A stretch of DNA of 64,000 bases from Sinotaia quadrata (Eukaryota; Mollusca; Gastropoda; Architaenioglossa; Viviparidae). Numbering within the stretch: the first letter of the stretch is position 1; each line of letters starts with the position of its first letter. Under the pieces are notes generated by a model. It had not been told where the DNA came from, made no database searches, and worked only from the letters and a program-made list of their open reading frames with translations. A program made the position numbers and the translations under genes. Where the stretch lies: NCBI GenBank assembly GCA_028829895.1, contig CM054180.1, positions 88,165,135-88,229,134 of the forward strand, in the 5' to 3' direction. Shown one piece after another: positions 11,901 to 26,900 of this stretch.

Positions 11901-14900
11901 TATTTTGAATGGGACAAGTAACAGCATGCTAGTGAATCCCAGCAAGTTAGGTTGACAATAAAATAAGTGTATGCTTTGAAGAGATATGCCAAGACAAATA
12001 CTCTGGTTCAAAAGCAGGTTTTATTTTTATTCAACAGAATATTATAACAAAATGGTTACATTTTTCTGACTTGCTTTTTCATGAAAGCACTAGTAATAGA
12101 TAATGTAAGTACACAACCAGTGCACATGTGCTACATTTCAGCAAAGCAAGGCATGTAAGTACTATTTTTAAGCAACAAACTAGATATAGAAGACATATTT
12201 ACACAAGATATATTTATACAATTCAAGAACTATCCATTTCCATAAATTAATATTGCAAAAATGCATTAGCATCTATACCATTATCTATTCTAACATTCAC
12301 ACCCTCCACATGATATGAGTGAAATTGAGATATGTATCACTACTTGCTACCATTTGTTCATTTTGAGTATATTTATTAGCAACCAAATTACAAAATTACA
12401 ATATTTATATTCAGTGGTACATAATTATAAAATGCAAGAAATAATCTAAAATGAAAGGATACATTATATCATATAGATAGATTTTTTTGTTTTTACTATT
12501 AAACATGTAAATAGTCACACCAAACTAGTAACTAAGTAAGTGTATGTAGTATATGTGAATATAAATTGTGAAGGAGATTTAATTCAATACTGTTATTGTT
12601 AACAAATTTTGTATAAACAAAAATAAAACTATTTTTATTTTCTAAAAAAAAAAAAATTATATTTCTATTGCTCCCTTGAATAGCCCGCTTGTTGAAGCTG
12701 AGGATCACTGTCATTGTTACACATTAAGAAGGTAATTACTCATCAAAAAATAAGTGAATAAAATGCAATCAAGGAATTGTAAATACACCTGCTAAGAAAC
12801 TTGCAATCCAATTAAAATGCCCATTGCTTGTGTTGAGTGCAAAGCTAGCAGTCGTGAGAGTATCAAGCTGTGCCAAGTGCAAGTTACATTTTGGTGTTTT
12901 CGCCCTTTGTCATATACTTTGCAGTGCAGTGTAAAAACATCAAATTTTGAATGGTAAGGACAAGCCAGCATCAGAGCAATAAGTGACTGACAGAGGGGAA
13001 CTAAGAAACTAAATCAACAATTTTTCAGACTCATGGTGGACTCTCCCTTGTCCTATGGAATGTCTCATATATAAATGCAGAATGTAATTTATTCACTGAT
13101 TCAGTAAATGCTTTCAAATATAAGCCTGAATACTGTAATCAATTCACAGGCATGGATGACAATTGACATGATGAAAGACAATTATAGTTACTGTCAGCTT
13201 TTAATAATATGTCAAAATTTGCAACTTTTGAATGTAGGAGAAATCTTTTTAAGTACAACACTAAAAATACAGTGAATCAGGTAAGTGTTATCTATTAATA
13301 CAAGATGATAAAAATTTACAATTTGTTATGATGAATGTTGCAACTGTCTGCAATGCAGTTGCAAGATCTATGAATCTGTATAATGAATTCTTTGATTTAA
13401 ACCCTCCACAATTTTTTTTAATAATATGAAATAAACATATTCTAATAAGTAATATTCAAAATTCTATATAATGCAATAAAACAATCTGATATAAGTTTTA
13501 TCTTACAAGATGCTCACATTTTTATCAACCGGAAAATATTAATACAATATGTGTGAGATTTTTCCATATTTGAGTTATTTTTGAAAATGTCTGGGTCACA
13601 AAGTACTGCAAATAGTTATTCTAATCAGAAATAACAAAATAAAATATTATCCTGCTTTATGCTGAAATAAATCAAATTTGAGGGTCAGAATGGCTCAAGT
13701 TTGAAGTTCATTGATGTCACTAAAAGATCTTCAGAGTGTAAACCCCCTGACATTTTCTGATAAATTCAGAAATCCAAAGACCATTAGCCTTTACATATTA
13801 TGTGACTGATCCTTCACCACATGGCTTTTTATTTCTATTTCTCTAATTATTTTGCCTGTACAAATCTTCTGATAAAGAATGTGCAAATAATTTCTACATC
13901 AGGCCATCAGCCTGAGTGCAAGTAAGCAACAACAAAAAATTACTTCTGAATCAAATGAACAACAAAATTTTAAACAGTTGCTTACAATGAGAAGAACCAT
14001 ATTCCCAAATAGGATATTATGGTTCTATGTTAGGTATTCCAAAGTTCTAAGTGCTCCAAATGGATATTCAAGTATATTATTCAAATTAATGTCTTGCCTC
14101 AACATACAAATGGTCAAAAGAGGTAAAAGTTAAGACATAAAAAAGTAACTTGCAAATATCTAAAATAAGAATTTGTGTAAAAAAATCTTTATACCTGAAA
14201 AGCATCTGTTTAAGCAGACGATTAGCAGTGCAAACACGCAGTTGGCGACCTGTGTTTAGGCGGTGTAGTTCTAGTTCTGAAGATATCATCTGAGTAGTCA
14301 TTTCTGTATCTGCAGCTGTTCCAGCACCACAGCAACTTGAAGAGAGTGACAACATGCATAATATTCAAAACAGCAATTTGAAGACAGAAACAATATGTAC
14401 AATACTTAAACAGCAACTTGAAGAAGGTAATCATGTGCATAATACTCAAAACAGCAACTTGTATTTGGTAACACTACTTGAAACAACAACATAAAGACAG
14501 CATCAATATGTATAATCTCGAATCAGCAACTTGAAGATGGCAACAATGTGCATAATACTCAAAACAGCAACTTGAAGACAGTAACAATATGCATAATACT
14601 AGGAAGTCCCATTCATTGTTTTCTACTTGATATTGTACAAATCTTTTATGCTCAAAATATGTGTTCTGATAAAATAAGGTTATGGAGAAAAAATTAGGAT
14701 CACAGCTAATAAAAGTAATATACTTCTTGAGATATTTAGTGTTGTAATTTGTGATCAACATTTTAAGTTCAGTACAAGTAAAATATAAACCACACTGATC
14801 AACAATCCAACATTTTAAATAAGCATACTCACAGACAACAGGAAAAAGCAGACATAATTCAGAATTGAAATTTCAATTTGTTATAGTTTTATACATTGCA

Positions 14901-17900
14901 AAGGAAAGCATGTTTTGGTTTCATAAAATTGCTTACAAAATGCAACAAAGTGGAATATTCATGGCATCATAGTATATGCAACTGATGAACAAAGTACATG
15001 TATATCCAGAATGCAAATTATTTATTATTATATAGAGTTATAATTAAAGACATTTGAAAACTATATTTTTCTAAGTAATAAATTATTATCCATGACTAAT
15101 ATATAAAAAGTAAATAAACAAATATAATTTGTCTTTAAAACTAATTATGTGAAGAAAATAGCACACTCCCAACGTTTTGCAAAAGTTATGAAAAGATTGG
15201 CCTTTATTCAATCTAGCGAAGTGGTAACTCAGAGAAAATTCAATAGTTCTACTTAAAAAATAAATAAATATATTTTTCTTTTTAAAGACTGAAAATGAGT
15301 TAACATTAATAAATAATAAATAAATCCCTCCCGTCACAGATGAAGGGGAGCAAACCATCAAACTTTATTCAGTCACTTATTGCTTCCCCTTTTTCACGTT
15401 GCTAAGACATTGTAATCTGTAATGTCGAGTGGAACGCTATTATTTTTGCATGCATTGCCAGTATATTATTGCTGAGGATCATTGAATATGTGTATAAATT
15501 ACTACGATTATGTGATGTAGTATTCATTTGCTTTGGTGATGAGTATTTTAGTTAGGGATTACATGTCGTGTTTATTTCGATAGGAGGATGCGTCATTAGG
15601 CTTGGGATGTGCCCATGAGGTAATTTTCTTGTGCATGTTACATAAAATTTGGACATCATTGGACAGTTAGAGAAAAAGGACAAGGAGGGAAAAGGTTGAT
15701 ATTTTTGAGGAAGGACGAGCAAGGTTATGTATGCACAGCTAAGGAGAAGGTGAAAAGATTCACAGCATTTTCCCTCTGCATTACAGCCAGCACCCGTTTT
15801 TCAAAATTTTGAGGATTTGGGGAAAGGACCCATAAAATGTTCACCAATGTTTAGACTGACTGAATAGTGGGTTGAGTTCCCAACTACACAGCCTTTGCGT
15901 GGTTCAGGTCAATACAACCTCAAATCTAGTCATTCAATGGTTCTAACCCTGAAGGTAGTTGTCAACAGCTTCCATTGCCAGAACTGAAGAGACAGGATCA
16001 GGCAAGGAAGGGGCATTTGTGGATACCTCATTAGCCAACATTTGATCTCCACCATTTAATTCATTGCTTTTCAGCGTTCATTAACACAAAGGTACAACCA
16101 GGTTTTCACCCTTGTGTGTGCGTGTGCGCTCTCTCTTTCTGAACATGAGGGATTATTTATCGTTTTTCCGGACATCACTGATGAATATTACTTATTCATT
16201 TCCCGAGGGAAAGCAGACGTATAAATATATATATCTTTCATCGACTTCATACTCTCCATCATTTTATGAACAGTTTGTGTGTGCGTTTTGTTAGTGTGTT
16301 CATTGTCTTCGCCAGCACTCCAATTAACTGTAAGAATAATTTATATTATACTTTTATAGGGGCAAATTCTCTTAGGTAGCTAGGTAATTAAGTTATTAGT
16401 TATATTTCTTTGATACTAGGGAGGAGTGATTGTTTATTGATGATGTATTACTATTTAAGTTAAATATTCATTGACTCTCTTGGCCATGGACCTCAGGCTT
16501 GATGAACATTTCATTCATAACTTGATTGATATGGATAATTTTGGGTTTCCACCCTAAGACATTTTATTGTTTATTATTTTATGATTTTATGTTTACTATT
16601 TTTTTCTTTTCTCATTATTCATTGCTCTGGTCCCCTATCCCATGAATGTGAGTTTTCGGGATGGATGACTAACCACTGTCTGTTAGTGTCCCTCCATTAG
16701 TTAAGAGTAAAATTCTTGCTCATAACTTTATTCAAAGTGTCTGGGGGGTTTTCTGGTTTGCGGGAGTGGAATTGAGTGCGGTTGTTTGTCCGTACATCAC
16801 GTTCATTCATATTTCATTAAACCCTACTCTCGTACATTCACACAGCTAACTTTCGCACTTACCCTGCTTTCAGAGTATCCCCAACCCCCAAAGACCATCG
16901 CGGTATCTGTTTGCAAGACATTGTTTTATTTCCATCTTGACAAAGTCCGTGTGTCATTGGCTTGACCATTACCACTTCCAGTGCAGTGACAAACTTTTCA
17001 CTTTAAATTTTTTCCCCTACTATTCTTCACACACAAATGTGAAAAAAACAACAACAAGTGTTGAGAATTATCTCACCTCTTTTTAATGGACCAATCAGAA
17101 ATCCCTGCAGTCTTGCAAAATTTTAAAAATACCATACCCAAAAACACAAATTTGACCTTTTTCAGTCATGACACTCCAGGTGATAAATTTTTGTTGTAAC
17201 CCTTAAGGAATTTTTGTCAAAGTTAAAGGATACAATAATAAAATTCAGAAGAATAACAGCATCATACTTAAATTTGCGTGTGAAAGTGCAATTGTCCCCT
17301 GTAAAATGGTAATGATGGAACTGCCTAATAATATTCAAAATAGCAACTATCAAATAATACTCGAAACAGCAACTTAAAGGCAACAATATGCAATATTACT
17401 CAAACAGGAACATAAAGATAGTAACAATATGTGATCTGCTTTAGTGAAATAAATCTCATCACAAGCAGCAAAGCAAACTAAACATAAACAACTATATTAA
17501 GGTCAATCTATGTCATTTTAACATTTGTAAAAAAAATTGCTTTTTTAATTATTAATCTCTGTTAATTGTTATCCTAAAATATTGCACAATTTTTTTTAAT
17601 TGGTGAAACTTAATTTTTTTGTGATATATAATAAGCATTTATCTGATGGAAAATGACATACTTTTGATCAATATGTACCTTTAGTACCCATACAGATCTT
17701 GTAGCATGTCATTTGAAAGTGCTTAAACTGGAAAATATCAGTAACCCAATGATTTTGGATTAAAAACTAATCAGGATCCTTTGAATCGAGATGATCATGT
17801 TTTAGTCAATTACTAAAGATCAAAGATCTGCACAGACCCTAGTAATTGAGATGTGCACACTCAGAACATGACTGATTACTGATTACTAAAAAATGAAGCA

Positions 17901-20900
17901 AATGAAAATTATAGAATATTTTGTTGGTGACAATGCAAAAGATGATGGCTGGGTCAGACAATAGTGGCAAAGCCATGAGTGAAACTAAAGAACCAATCAT
18001 CTAATTATGCCAAATAATTAGAATGAAGTACTAGTGGGAGTTTCAGAAAAAGTAAATATTAATCAGCCTCAATTACTGATTAAAGCACAAGCAACTTTAT
18101 TAGGTGTAAGAAAATAAAAAGTTGCTTTGCAAAGTGAAGGACACCCAATTTACTCCATAAGAAATTTCTGATTTACAACTGCCTGTGAAATTGCAGATTT
18201 ACAACTGTCTATGAAATCTACATACAGAAGGATGGCTTTTTTAATTAAAGCTAGAAGCAAGTTAACATTTTTCTTAAAAAGCAATGACTATTCTAATAAG
18301 AAGAATTAATTTTTATTTATTTAAATTTACTAACACTATTCAAAGTTAAGTATGAGGCCACAAGTATGATTTCTTCTAGTTATAATCTTAAAAGACCAAG
18401 TGAAGAGAAATCTAGGTCAACTGTGCAAGTGAGCTCAATAACAGATTTAAGGTTCTGATAGCATAAATACCTCTCAATGATTACTGCAATATATGCAATC
18501 AAAAATATGTATTTCTGCAAGAGTTTTGATATTACCAATTTATACAAATGCACTTAATGAAGACACAAAGGACTAAAGAGCCACTCTTCTATACAGAAGG
18601 TGTGACAATTGACTAAAGGAAACCAAACTCTGCATGAATGTCTCGTGCTGAATGCAGAACAAAGAAACAACCTTGACTGGACTATAACCTAGAGCATTTT
18701 AGCCACTTTGTCATACGGCATGATTAAGAGCTTTGGTTGCAATTCCACTTTTAACCCTAAATTAATAACATTCATAAAAGTTGCTGGCTATTTGAACTTC
18801 GCCAGAATGATTAGAACATTAGTGAAAAATCTGGTTTTTATAAATATATATTTTGTGAAGTGGAATCTTGTTCACTTCTTTTAATGTTTTAATTTGATTT
18901 TGTTGTTGGCTTTTGGAAGTTTATTAAAATGTTATTATTAAATTTATTATTATTTATTAAATTATTATTTTTTTTTAACAAACTGGAGTATGTTTTACTT
19001 TAAATTAAAAAAAAAAAAAAAATCTGTGCTAAACAGCAACACTAGGACTATTTACTTGCATGTGGGAGATTCAAGATTCAAGAGGCCCTGCTACACAAAT
19101 ACAGTCAAGGGAGTTTTCCAATCACTGCACCCTCTTGCTACTAGTTACATAACTTGTCTACTTCCTACTAAGATTGTCAAGCTGTGCCTCTTATTTTAAA
19201 ATGTTTGCAGTATTAATTTATCTTAAGCACTCGTTTTAAAATCAGTCATTTTACCCATGTATATTCTGCTTTAGATGAAAAGAAAAAGACAAATCATGAT
19301 TCCAGACTTTATTCAATTATTTTTACAAAATGGAGAATGTCTAACTAAAAACTGAGGAGACTCTCTCATTAAAAGAAATGACTTTACAGATGTACTAGAT
19401 GTAGATTCAACTAGATGTAGCTGAAATAACATTTTCTGAATAAAAGAAAATTAATTTTAAATAAGAATAACTATGCCAGCTATTTAGGGTGCTAAAGTAA
19501 AATTTCTTGCTACTATGTGACTTTGAACCTAAAATTTGCTATCCCCTTCCATTATTTTGCACACAAAATTTTGGAACATCTTAACTATATTTGACTTACT
19601 AGATATTGGATGCTATGTAATGAATCTTTGCACAGTTCTTGTCAGCCACAACAGTATCTTCTGTGGCTCTAGTATCTGCCCCAAGCACAACACCATCCTG
19701 CAAGAAAAATATATAGAAATCAAGTAAACAAATCAACAGAACTTGCCTAATCTTATGGCTTTATAATAAAGTATCGACAGTCTTTTAGAGTTTGGCAAAA
19801 CTAACTGGTGTGCTGCAATTTTAATGGTCAGCTGTTAGCTGGGCATGCACACATTTTTTTCATGGCTCCCTCGGAGATGAGTAGAAGAAACAATGCAATT
19901 TGATTTTTTTTTTAAACTACAAGTTTACAAACTAAAGGTTAAAGTAAGAAAGTATTCATGGCATTTCACTGTGGAACTCTGGGTAATGTAAACATCTTTT
20001 TAAGAATCACCACTATATAAATGTTTGGTAGTAGGTTGATATTGTTATTGTGAAATTACTATTGTTTTATAAACTACTTATGAACTAGAATTTTGAGATT
20101 ATTGGAAAGTTAATATTTGTATTACTAAGTTAAAAAGGTTGGTTTGTGTGTACAACCATTTCTTGCTGTGAGTTAATGTATGGCTTGCCAGGTGGCCATG
20201 AGTTGATATAGTAACTGTAGTTTTAAAATAAAATACGAGTAGGATCATTGCTCTGAGATTTTAGTGTGTGCTCTGAGAGAGTTAGCTAGGTAAGGCAAAT
20301 GGATACGTAAATTACAGTGTCAACTGGGAACTTGATATTTTGGCACTAATAGAGGTGGACCTTCAGGATGGTCAGATTATTCGTCAGCACATACAGTGCC
20401 ATGCTGACTGGGGGTAACGTATGTGCTGGAAGGGGGTGTGTTCCAGTCAGCTCAGAGAAAGTGATGTGCAAGAACTTTGTGTATAAAAGAGGATATGGAG
20501 CCAGGGACGGAAGAGAAACGTCGAAAATGTAGTGTGTTGTAGAGAGAGCAGGACATGCTCTCATTTTCTCCCTGCTTTTTGTATCAGGAGCTTTCTTTTC
20601 GAAGTTGGGAGGCAAGCAACTAGAGAGTTCTTGAACACTGTAACAGAGTGCCAGATGTCTACCCGGGTGTATAGGGAAAGCGCGCCGTAACGGCCGCCCA
20701 GTTTTAGGTGAACCAATCAACAGAATAGTCACCTCGGGTTTTCAAAGACTCTGTGCAAAGACTGCGGGAGATCAATTATTTTCCATGCAGAGGCAAATTC
20801 CTGATGGAAGTTTAATGTCACTAGGCGCTGGGATATGTTACAGAACGAGATGTTACATAATGGTAGTAACTATTGTTGGAAGCAGTAGCGGTCATGCATG

Positions 20901-23900
20901 TGACATACCGCCGAAGACGGTAAGGTTGGCCGTTATGAAGAAGAGAAGAGAAGAGATGAGAAACGAAGTTAAGAGAAGAGACGAGAAACGTGAGAGAAGA
21001 GATGAGAAACGAAGTTAAGAGAAGAGAAGAAGAGAGAAGAGAGAACGCAATGAGAGTTGAGAAATCAGGCCTAACAAGAAGCGCACGGGAGCGTGAAGTT
21101 GTAGCAGCCGTCATAGCAGTGAGGACAGCCAGGTCGAGACGTCGACGATTTTTTTGTATCATCAAAACCCCCCAGCACCAGAAGAAAGTGTAACGATGTG
21201 AGCCCAGCACAAAAAGAAAGTAACAAATTATGTGAGCAGAGAACAAGAAGAAAATAACGAACCATGTGTGCAGAGAACAAGAAGAAAGTAACGAACTATG
21301 TGAACAGAGAACAAGAAGAAAATGACAATACCTATGTGAGTAAAAGAAAATTCTAACTAATTAGGGAAATCTCAGAGCACATAAATATAAACTAAAACTT
21401 AAAACTAAAGCGTAGGAATCTTAAGCATTAAACCTAAAATTAGAAATAAACCTTAATATAAGATAATATTGATGGAGCTGTTGAAGACTTGCAAGTCAAA
21501 TGACATTTGTTTATTATTATTGAACTTTGATATGGGAGCAGGGGCTCCAGAACTTGATTGCTATTTTATGATAAATAATGCTTAAATGTATCTAGAAGTA
21601 GTACTGCATGGATAAATTGAATTTTGTATTTCTTTTATTTTATTTCACCATTCATCATTCTTTCTTTCTTTTTCCCCCGTTTCCCATGGGTGCGAGTGTG
21701 GATGGCTGACTGACTAACCAACGTGTGAGAGGAGACCCATAGACCAATAAATTTGAATATATACTCCGACACTGACGCTTTCTCCTGTCTATGGTTTTGA
21801 AAGAGTGGTTGCTGTCGTTGTTATACGTTGTGTCGTCTGTGCCGTCTACACTTCACCCCTACCTGTATGCAAGCACACATGCAAACATGTCGGCAATATG
21901 TAACCTACACGCAGAGTAAAATTCGAGCCAAACAACCATCTTGGTATTCTGTATGCGGATTTGTAATTCTCTTTATGCAAGTCCTACGTGGCGTCGACAA
22001 GCCACCATCCTCCCCTCATCAGAGAGAAGGTGGGCGGCGACAGATACCATTAAACAATGATATTGTAGCCATGTGGTGACTGGAACCATTGAATGATTTA
22101 TGATGTACTATATTAGTATTATGATAAATATATCTTAAGATTTAAGCTTATTAGAGTGAATAAATCTTATGACCTACCTTAAATACCACTCCAGCAATGG
22201 TAGTTCCAGTCTTGTAAGCTTTAGGAGCGATGAATCCTTGAGATTCCAGCACCTTATTCCTAAGATTTATTTTAAAATAAGCAGAATACAAATTAATTAA
22301 GTACTTAATTTTGAGTATAATTATACTTCAAAATTTAAATACAGTAAAACGTCAACTTGTAGGCCTATACTTGAATGAATTTTGGATTTAATGGAACTCT
22401 GCCAATGACTTAATTTCTGAGATACTCATGATCAAATGGATTTTCTGCTTCTAGCTTCAGGTTTAGATGTCAAATACACTCACTCAATGTACTTTTTTCA
22501 GTGCATAATGTCATGGTCCTTTGATTATTTATGCATTTAATTTGATGGTATTTTGTCAAAATTTTGGGGGACTGAAAATATTTAAAATCAACCTCAGATG
22601 CACAAAATGAAGAAACTGCATAGTCTAGGTGTAAAGAAGCATTCTAATGAGTTTGCAGTTCATGGCTGTGATGTATTGGTGAGTGAATCACTGAATCAAA
22701 AAATCAATGCTGTTTATCAGTCACTTATATACCCCACAACTTTAAGCATGAACCAATTAACATGACTGGTTTATACATCACTCAAAAGACTAATACTTTA
22801 GATAAGACTAAAACTAAAATGGATATAGCTTGCACTAACCCACACCCAATCATGTCTAAAGAGATATAAACAGTAAGTAAAAAAAACAGATACAAACTCC
22901 ATAAATGAAGATGTGATTTAATTAGTAACAAAAGGACAAGAAGAGATCACTTGCATGGGCAACTGATACAGAAAGCAAAATGTCTTTGTTGTCTAAAGTA
23001 TATTTGCATAGGTAATCTGATAGCATGGCTTATTACTATTAGTCTTTATTCCCCAAACAGTTAGTTATACAACAATATTTGTCTCCTGTTTGGAGGCTTC
23101 TGTTCTAGAAAGATAGCTATAGCCTTATAGAAGAGTTCTCTGACAAGGATGCTGATTGTGGATAGATGAGTCTAGGATGAGTAGAACAGTGATCACTCTA
23201 TTATCAAAAGTCCAATATGTGTAGCTTACAGTATGAATCACTATCAAGCTTGAAACATCATTCATAAGCCAAATTCAAGCGTAAAAATGGATGGAGAAAT
23301 CCAGAAGTAAAAAACCCACTGCAAAATAGGAACACTCCTACTTCTATCTATAGTATAAGCTATTAAGTTCAATATGCACTTAGGCTAATTATTATAAATA
23401 TATACAATTTAGCAGAGCTTTAACCTCTTAGCTCCTAAATTATGTTATCATGACAGAATGCCACAATGCCAGGCTTTCTGACATTCACCTAATCTTCTGG
23501 CAAGTCCACAGATTTTAAATGGTTCCTTCAGAAAATAGTATATTTTAAAAGAGTAATATTAAAATAATATTGTTTTTAATGGAGATTCATTCACAACAGA
23601 TTAAAATTATGTGGCACTTCTTTTTCAACTTCTGTAAATTGTATACAATGAATGTTTATGTGAAGTCAAAAATGTGTTCAAGTAACCATTTCAGCTATGA
23701 TATAACCTTGATCACATTATCAAGAGGTTAATAATGACATCAACCAAACTACAGTAGGTTGTAGGACTCTTAGTCTTAAACTAATATAAAGTCAGTGACT
23801 GATGTGTATAATCTAATACTTACTTACATTGCAGATTTGGTAAGAAGAAGGAAAATGTGTGCATAAATACAGGTGCATAGTCTTAATAAAAATAACTTTA

Positions 23901-26900
23901 CTATTTGAATAGCTAAAAAACTTCATCCTTTCCAAAATATTAGTTCATTTCTTGAGCACTGTGACTGTGGCAAACTTTGACTTGCTGCAATATTTTTAAA
24001 GACTCATCTAGAAATTATAACTCATAAAACATCCATTTATCTGCAATCAGTTCTTACTCTTATATAGAGTTAATTTTATACAACTACAGGATGCTGTATT
24101 TGAATTTTTGTACCATTTTAAAACAGATGATTTAGTGAGTAGCAAATTTATATAATAAAATTTTGGTTAAAACAGGGAAAGAGCAACTGATGCATGAAAA
24201 AAATCTTTAAAATAACTTTCTGGGATGCTGCTGCATCCTTCAAAGACTTTTTAGTGGTTACAAAGTTTAAAAAGAGTCATGTGTTCATTGACAATGATCA
24301 TCATTCTGGCCATTTTTCAAAGTCACAAAAATCTGACTTTGGACTTTCCAGAAATAATTTTTAAAAATTTGTTTTTGTAGTGTGTGGCTAATCACAGTTG
24401 TGATAATCAGGCCAAGGAAGGCAACCATGTAATTTACCCATTAGTATCATGCCAATCATGATATTGATAGAGCAGAATTTTTCTAAAAGCCTATTTTGGG
24501 AATATAAATAATATGCTTATTATACATTCCTTTGTACCTACTGGTATAAAGTAGTAATTTGAAAGTTGTAGCTTTTATTAATAACACTATTCTATTAAAT
24601 ATGTGTATACCATATTACTAAAGGTTATATTATTCGTTTCTATACATTTTTCCAGTTTTGCTATTGTATGCTTTTCAGCAAAAGTGTTTGATAAAAAGAA
24701 CTCTATTATTTTGAAACTCTGTTTTGTTTTTAGAATTATTCAATTTTTGTGAAACTCAGCAATACAGTGTAAACAAATTTACTAAGTAAATGTATTACTT
24801 CTAATTAAATGTACTAAGTGCTTCACTGCTTGAGAATTTAGCAGTTAGGACAAATGGAGTAGTTTGAACTTGAGGTGCACTTGAGGTAATTATATTTTTC
24901 ATTTACCTGGTGACAGGATTATGATGAAAACTCTCATAAACCTATTAACTGATCACCTACAATGGGAAGACAGGTCATGACCTGGTTTAACAAGACAGGA
25001 TTGGAGGCTTAATTGTATGAAAATGATGAGGACTTAAATGCTGAGACCAGAATAGTTAATTAGTGGACTTTTGTTTAGTTGGTATACAATTTTTTCTATC
25101 CAATAGAAGAACATTTTTATTTTAGCCTACTAGGGGGTACTGGGAAATATAGTGAATATAAACTTAATATGTTTTTGCCAGGAGAGAAAAGAGAGACAGA
25201 AAAAACATAAGATTCACCTAAGAGGGACATATGATTCACATAAGCTGCATGTCCTCCTACTAGCTTAGTAAATATTTCTCTATTCATGAGTTTGAATATT
25301 TAATTAAGGACCTTAAGCAGAAATAAAAAATGTAGTTTTGTTTTAACTCAAGCAAAAAAGTGTCATGGGTGGAATGAGGGCAAACGACAACAATATGAGA
25401 CTGAATATGGAGGACATGATTCTACATAGTAGTATTTATCTTTATTTCCTTTTGTGACACCACACTATATTCAGAAAAGTTGTGATGGTAAAAGTAATGA
25501 GTGTTTTTAGCACCTTGAAGTTAATTAGAGAGTGATGTCCCATTCCTTGGCAAGATCATTAATTATTTAATGAACCATTGCGGTGCACTGGCCGAACAGT
25601 AAGATAGGACATTTTGCCTTTGGACAGCAGATTTTACCTCTACTTTAGGCACTATTTCAGGGTGGACTTATTACATCCATATGGACTTCAATGGAGGGTA
25701 ATACCACAACTAAGGATACTTCACTGACAGCAAAGTGCGACATCAACTTGAGTCACCAATTCATTTAAAAGTGAGTCTGAATAACCATTCAATTTAACCT
25801 GTGTACAGGAAAGTCTGAACCCAACCTACAGACAGGTGGTAATTTTTACAAGTTACTTTGGATCATGCAGATCATCTTTTGAACTCAGGAGTGTGTCAGA
25901 TGGGGACAGCCAGAGTAGCAACCCCAGCAAGACAAGAGACAACAATGACCTGACAGATTGAGCAAGCTACATACAGCAAGTATATATTTTTTGTCTCCAT
26001 TTTACCTGCACAAGCAGCCAGCTTCGACAACAGGCACCCTTTGAATTGTGACCCTCTTCATTCTTCCACATGGGAAACCTAGAGCCAACATGACACATCC
26101 ACATCTAAACAATTATCACATTTTTCTCCATGGGAATCTTCTACAATCACTGCTGACATAACCAGCACATCTAACCAATTATCATTTTTTTCTGCATGGC
26201 TGATTGTGTCTTCTTTTCTTCAAGCACACCCAACCTGATTTCTGAATGGTACTAAAAATTCTGCGAGTAACCTAAAATTCAATATATTATTAGAAACTTC
26301 AGTGCACATAAATTTAGCCAAGACTAAATGGAAATATTAGAAAGATAAGATTTAAAATTTGAACATTCATCTATTTTTATTAAGTTGTAGAGAAGCTAAA
26401 TAGCTCCAGGATTCTGTTTTGTTTGATATTTTCAATAACCCTGTGTTCCTATTAGTTTTCTTTGTATTTTTATTTGTAGCTATTTGTATTGCGGAAATTG
26501 CCATGCTTTACATTTTGATAATTTATTGTGCATTTTCCTTAATTTCTTACTTTTCCTTAATTTTCAGCATCCATCATTGAGAAGATTACTCCTTTGTTCC
26601 CAGAGTATGTGTTTTATGAGTAAATGGCTTGTGAAACAAGCAATTAAGTTTTCTTTATTTACCGCACAAAAGAGAACCTATAGCCGTATAGGACAATAAC
26701 GTTAAATCATATTCATCACAAAATAGTAACTTTTCTATTGTTCTGAAAGGGTGAGTGCAGTGTTCATGTTGTATTGTCCACTCCACATACAATCATGTCA
26801 GCATACATAACCCTTGCATGCATAATGAAAGAGCCAGCCAAATATCCATGATGTATGTGAGTTGGACAAACGTCCTTCGGAGTGTTGACAAATCACTAAG

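Noticed and set aside
14086..14355. Continuous 89-residue protein including the PSMB7 CCGAGTAAD block
   Set aside because: Residues on both sides of the exon come from intron read-through; splice signals and family alignment limit the coding part to 14195-14335.
20346..20732. 128-residue open frame on the minus strand
   Set aside because: It lies in a GC-richer retroelement-like stretch, has no recognisable domain and no splice or codon support; length is expected there by chance.
20821..21246. 141-residue open frame on the minus strand rich in Ser/Leu, and overlapping Arg/Glu-rich frames on the plus strand
   Set aside because: They are translations of a purine-rich tandem array and carry no protein signal.
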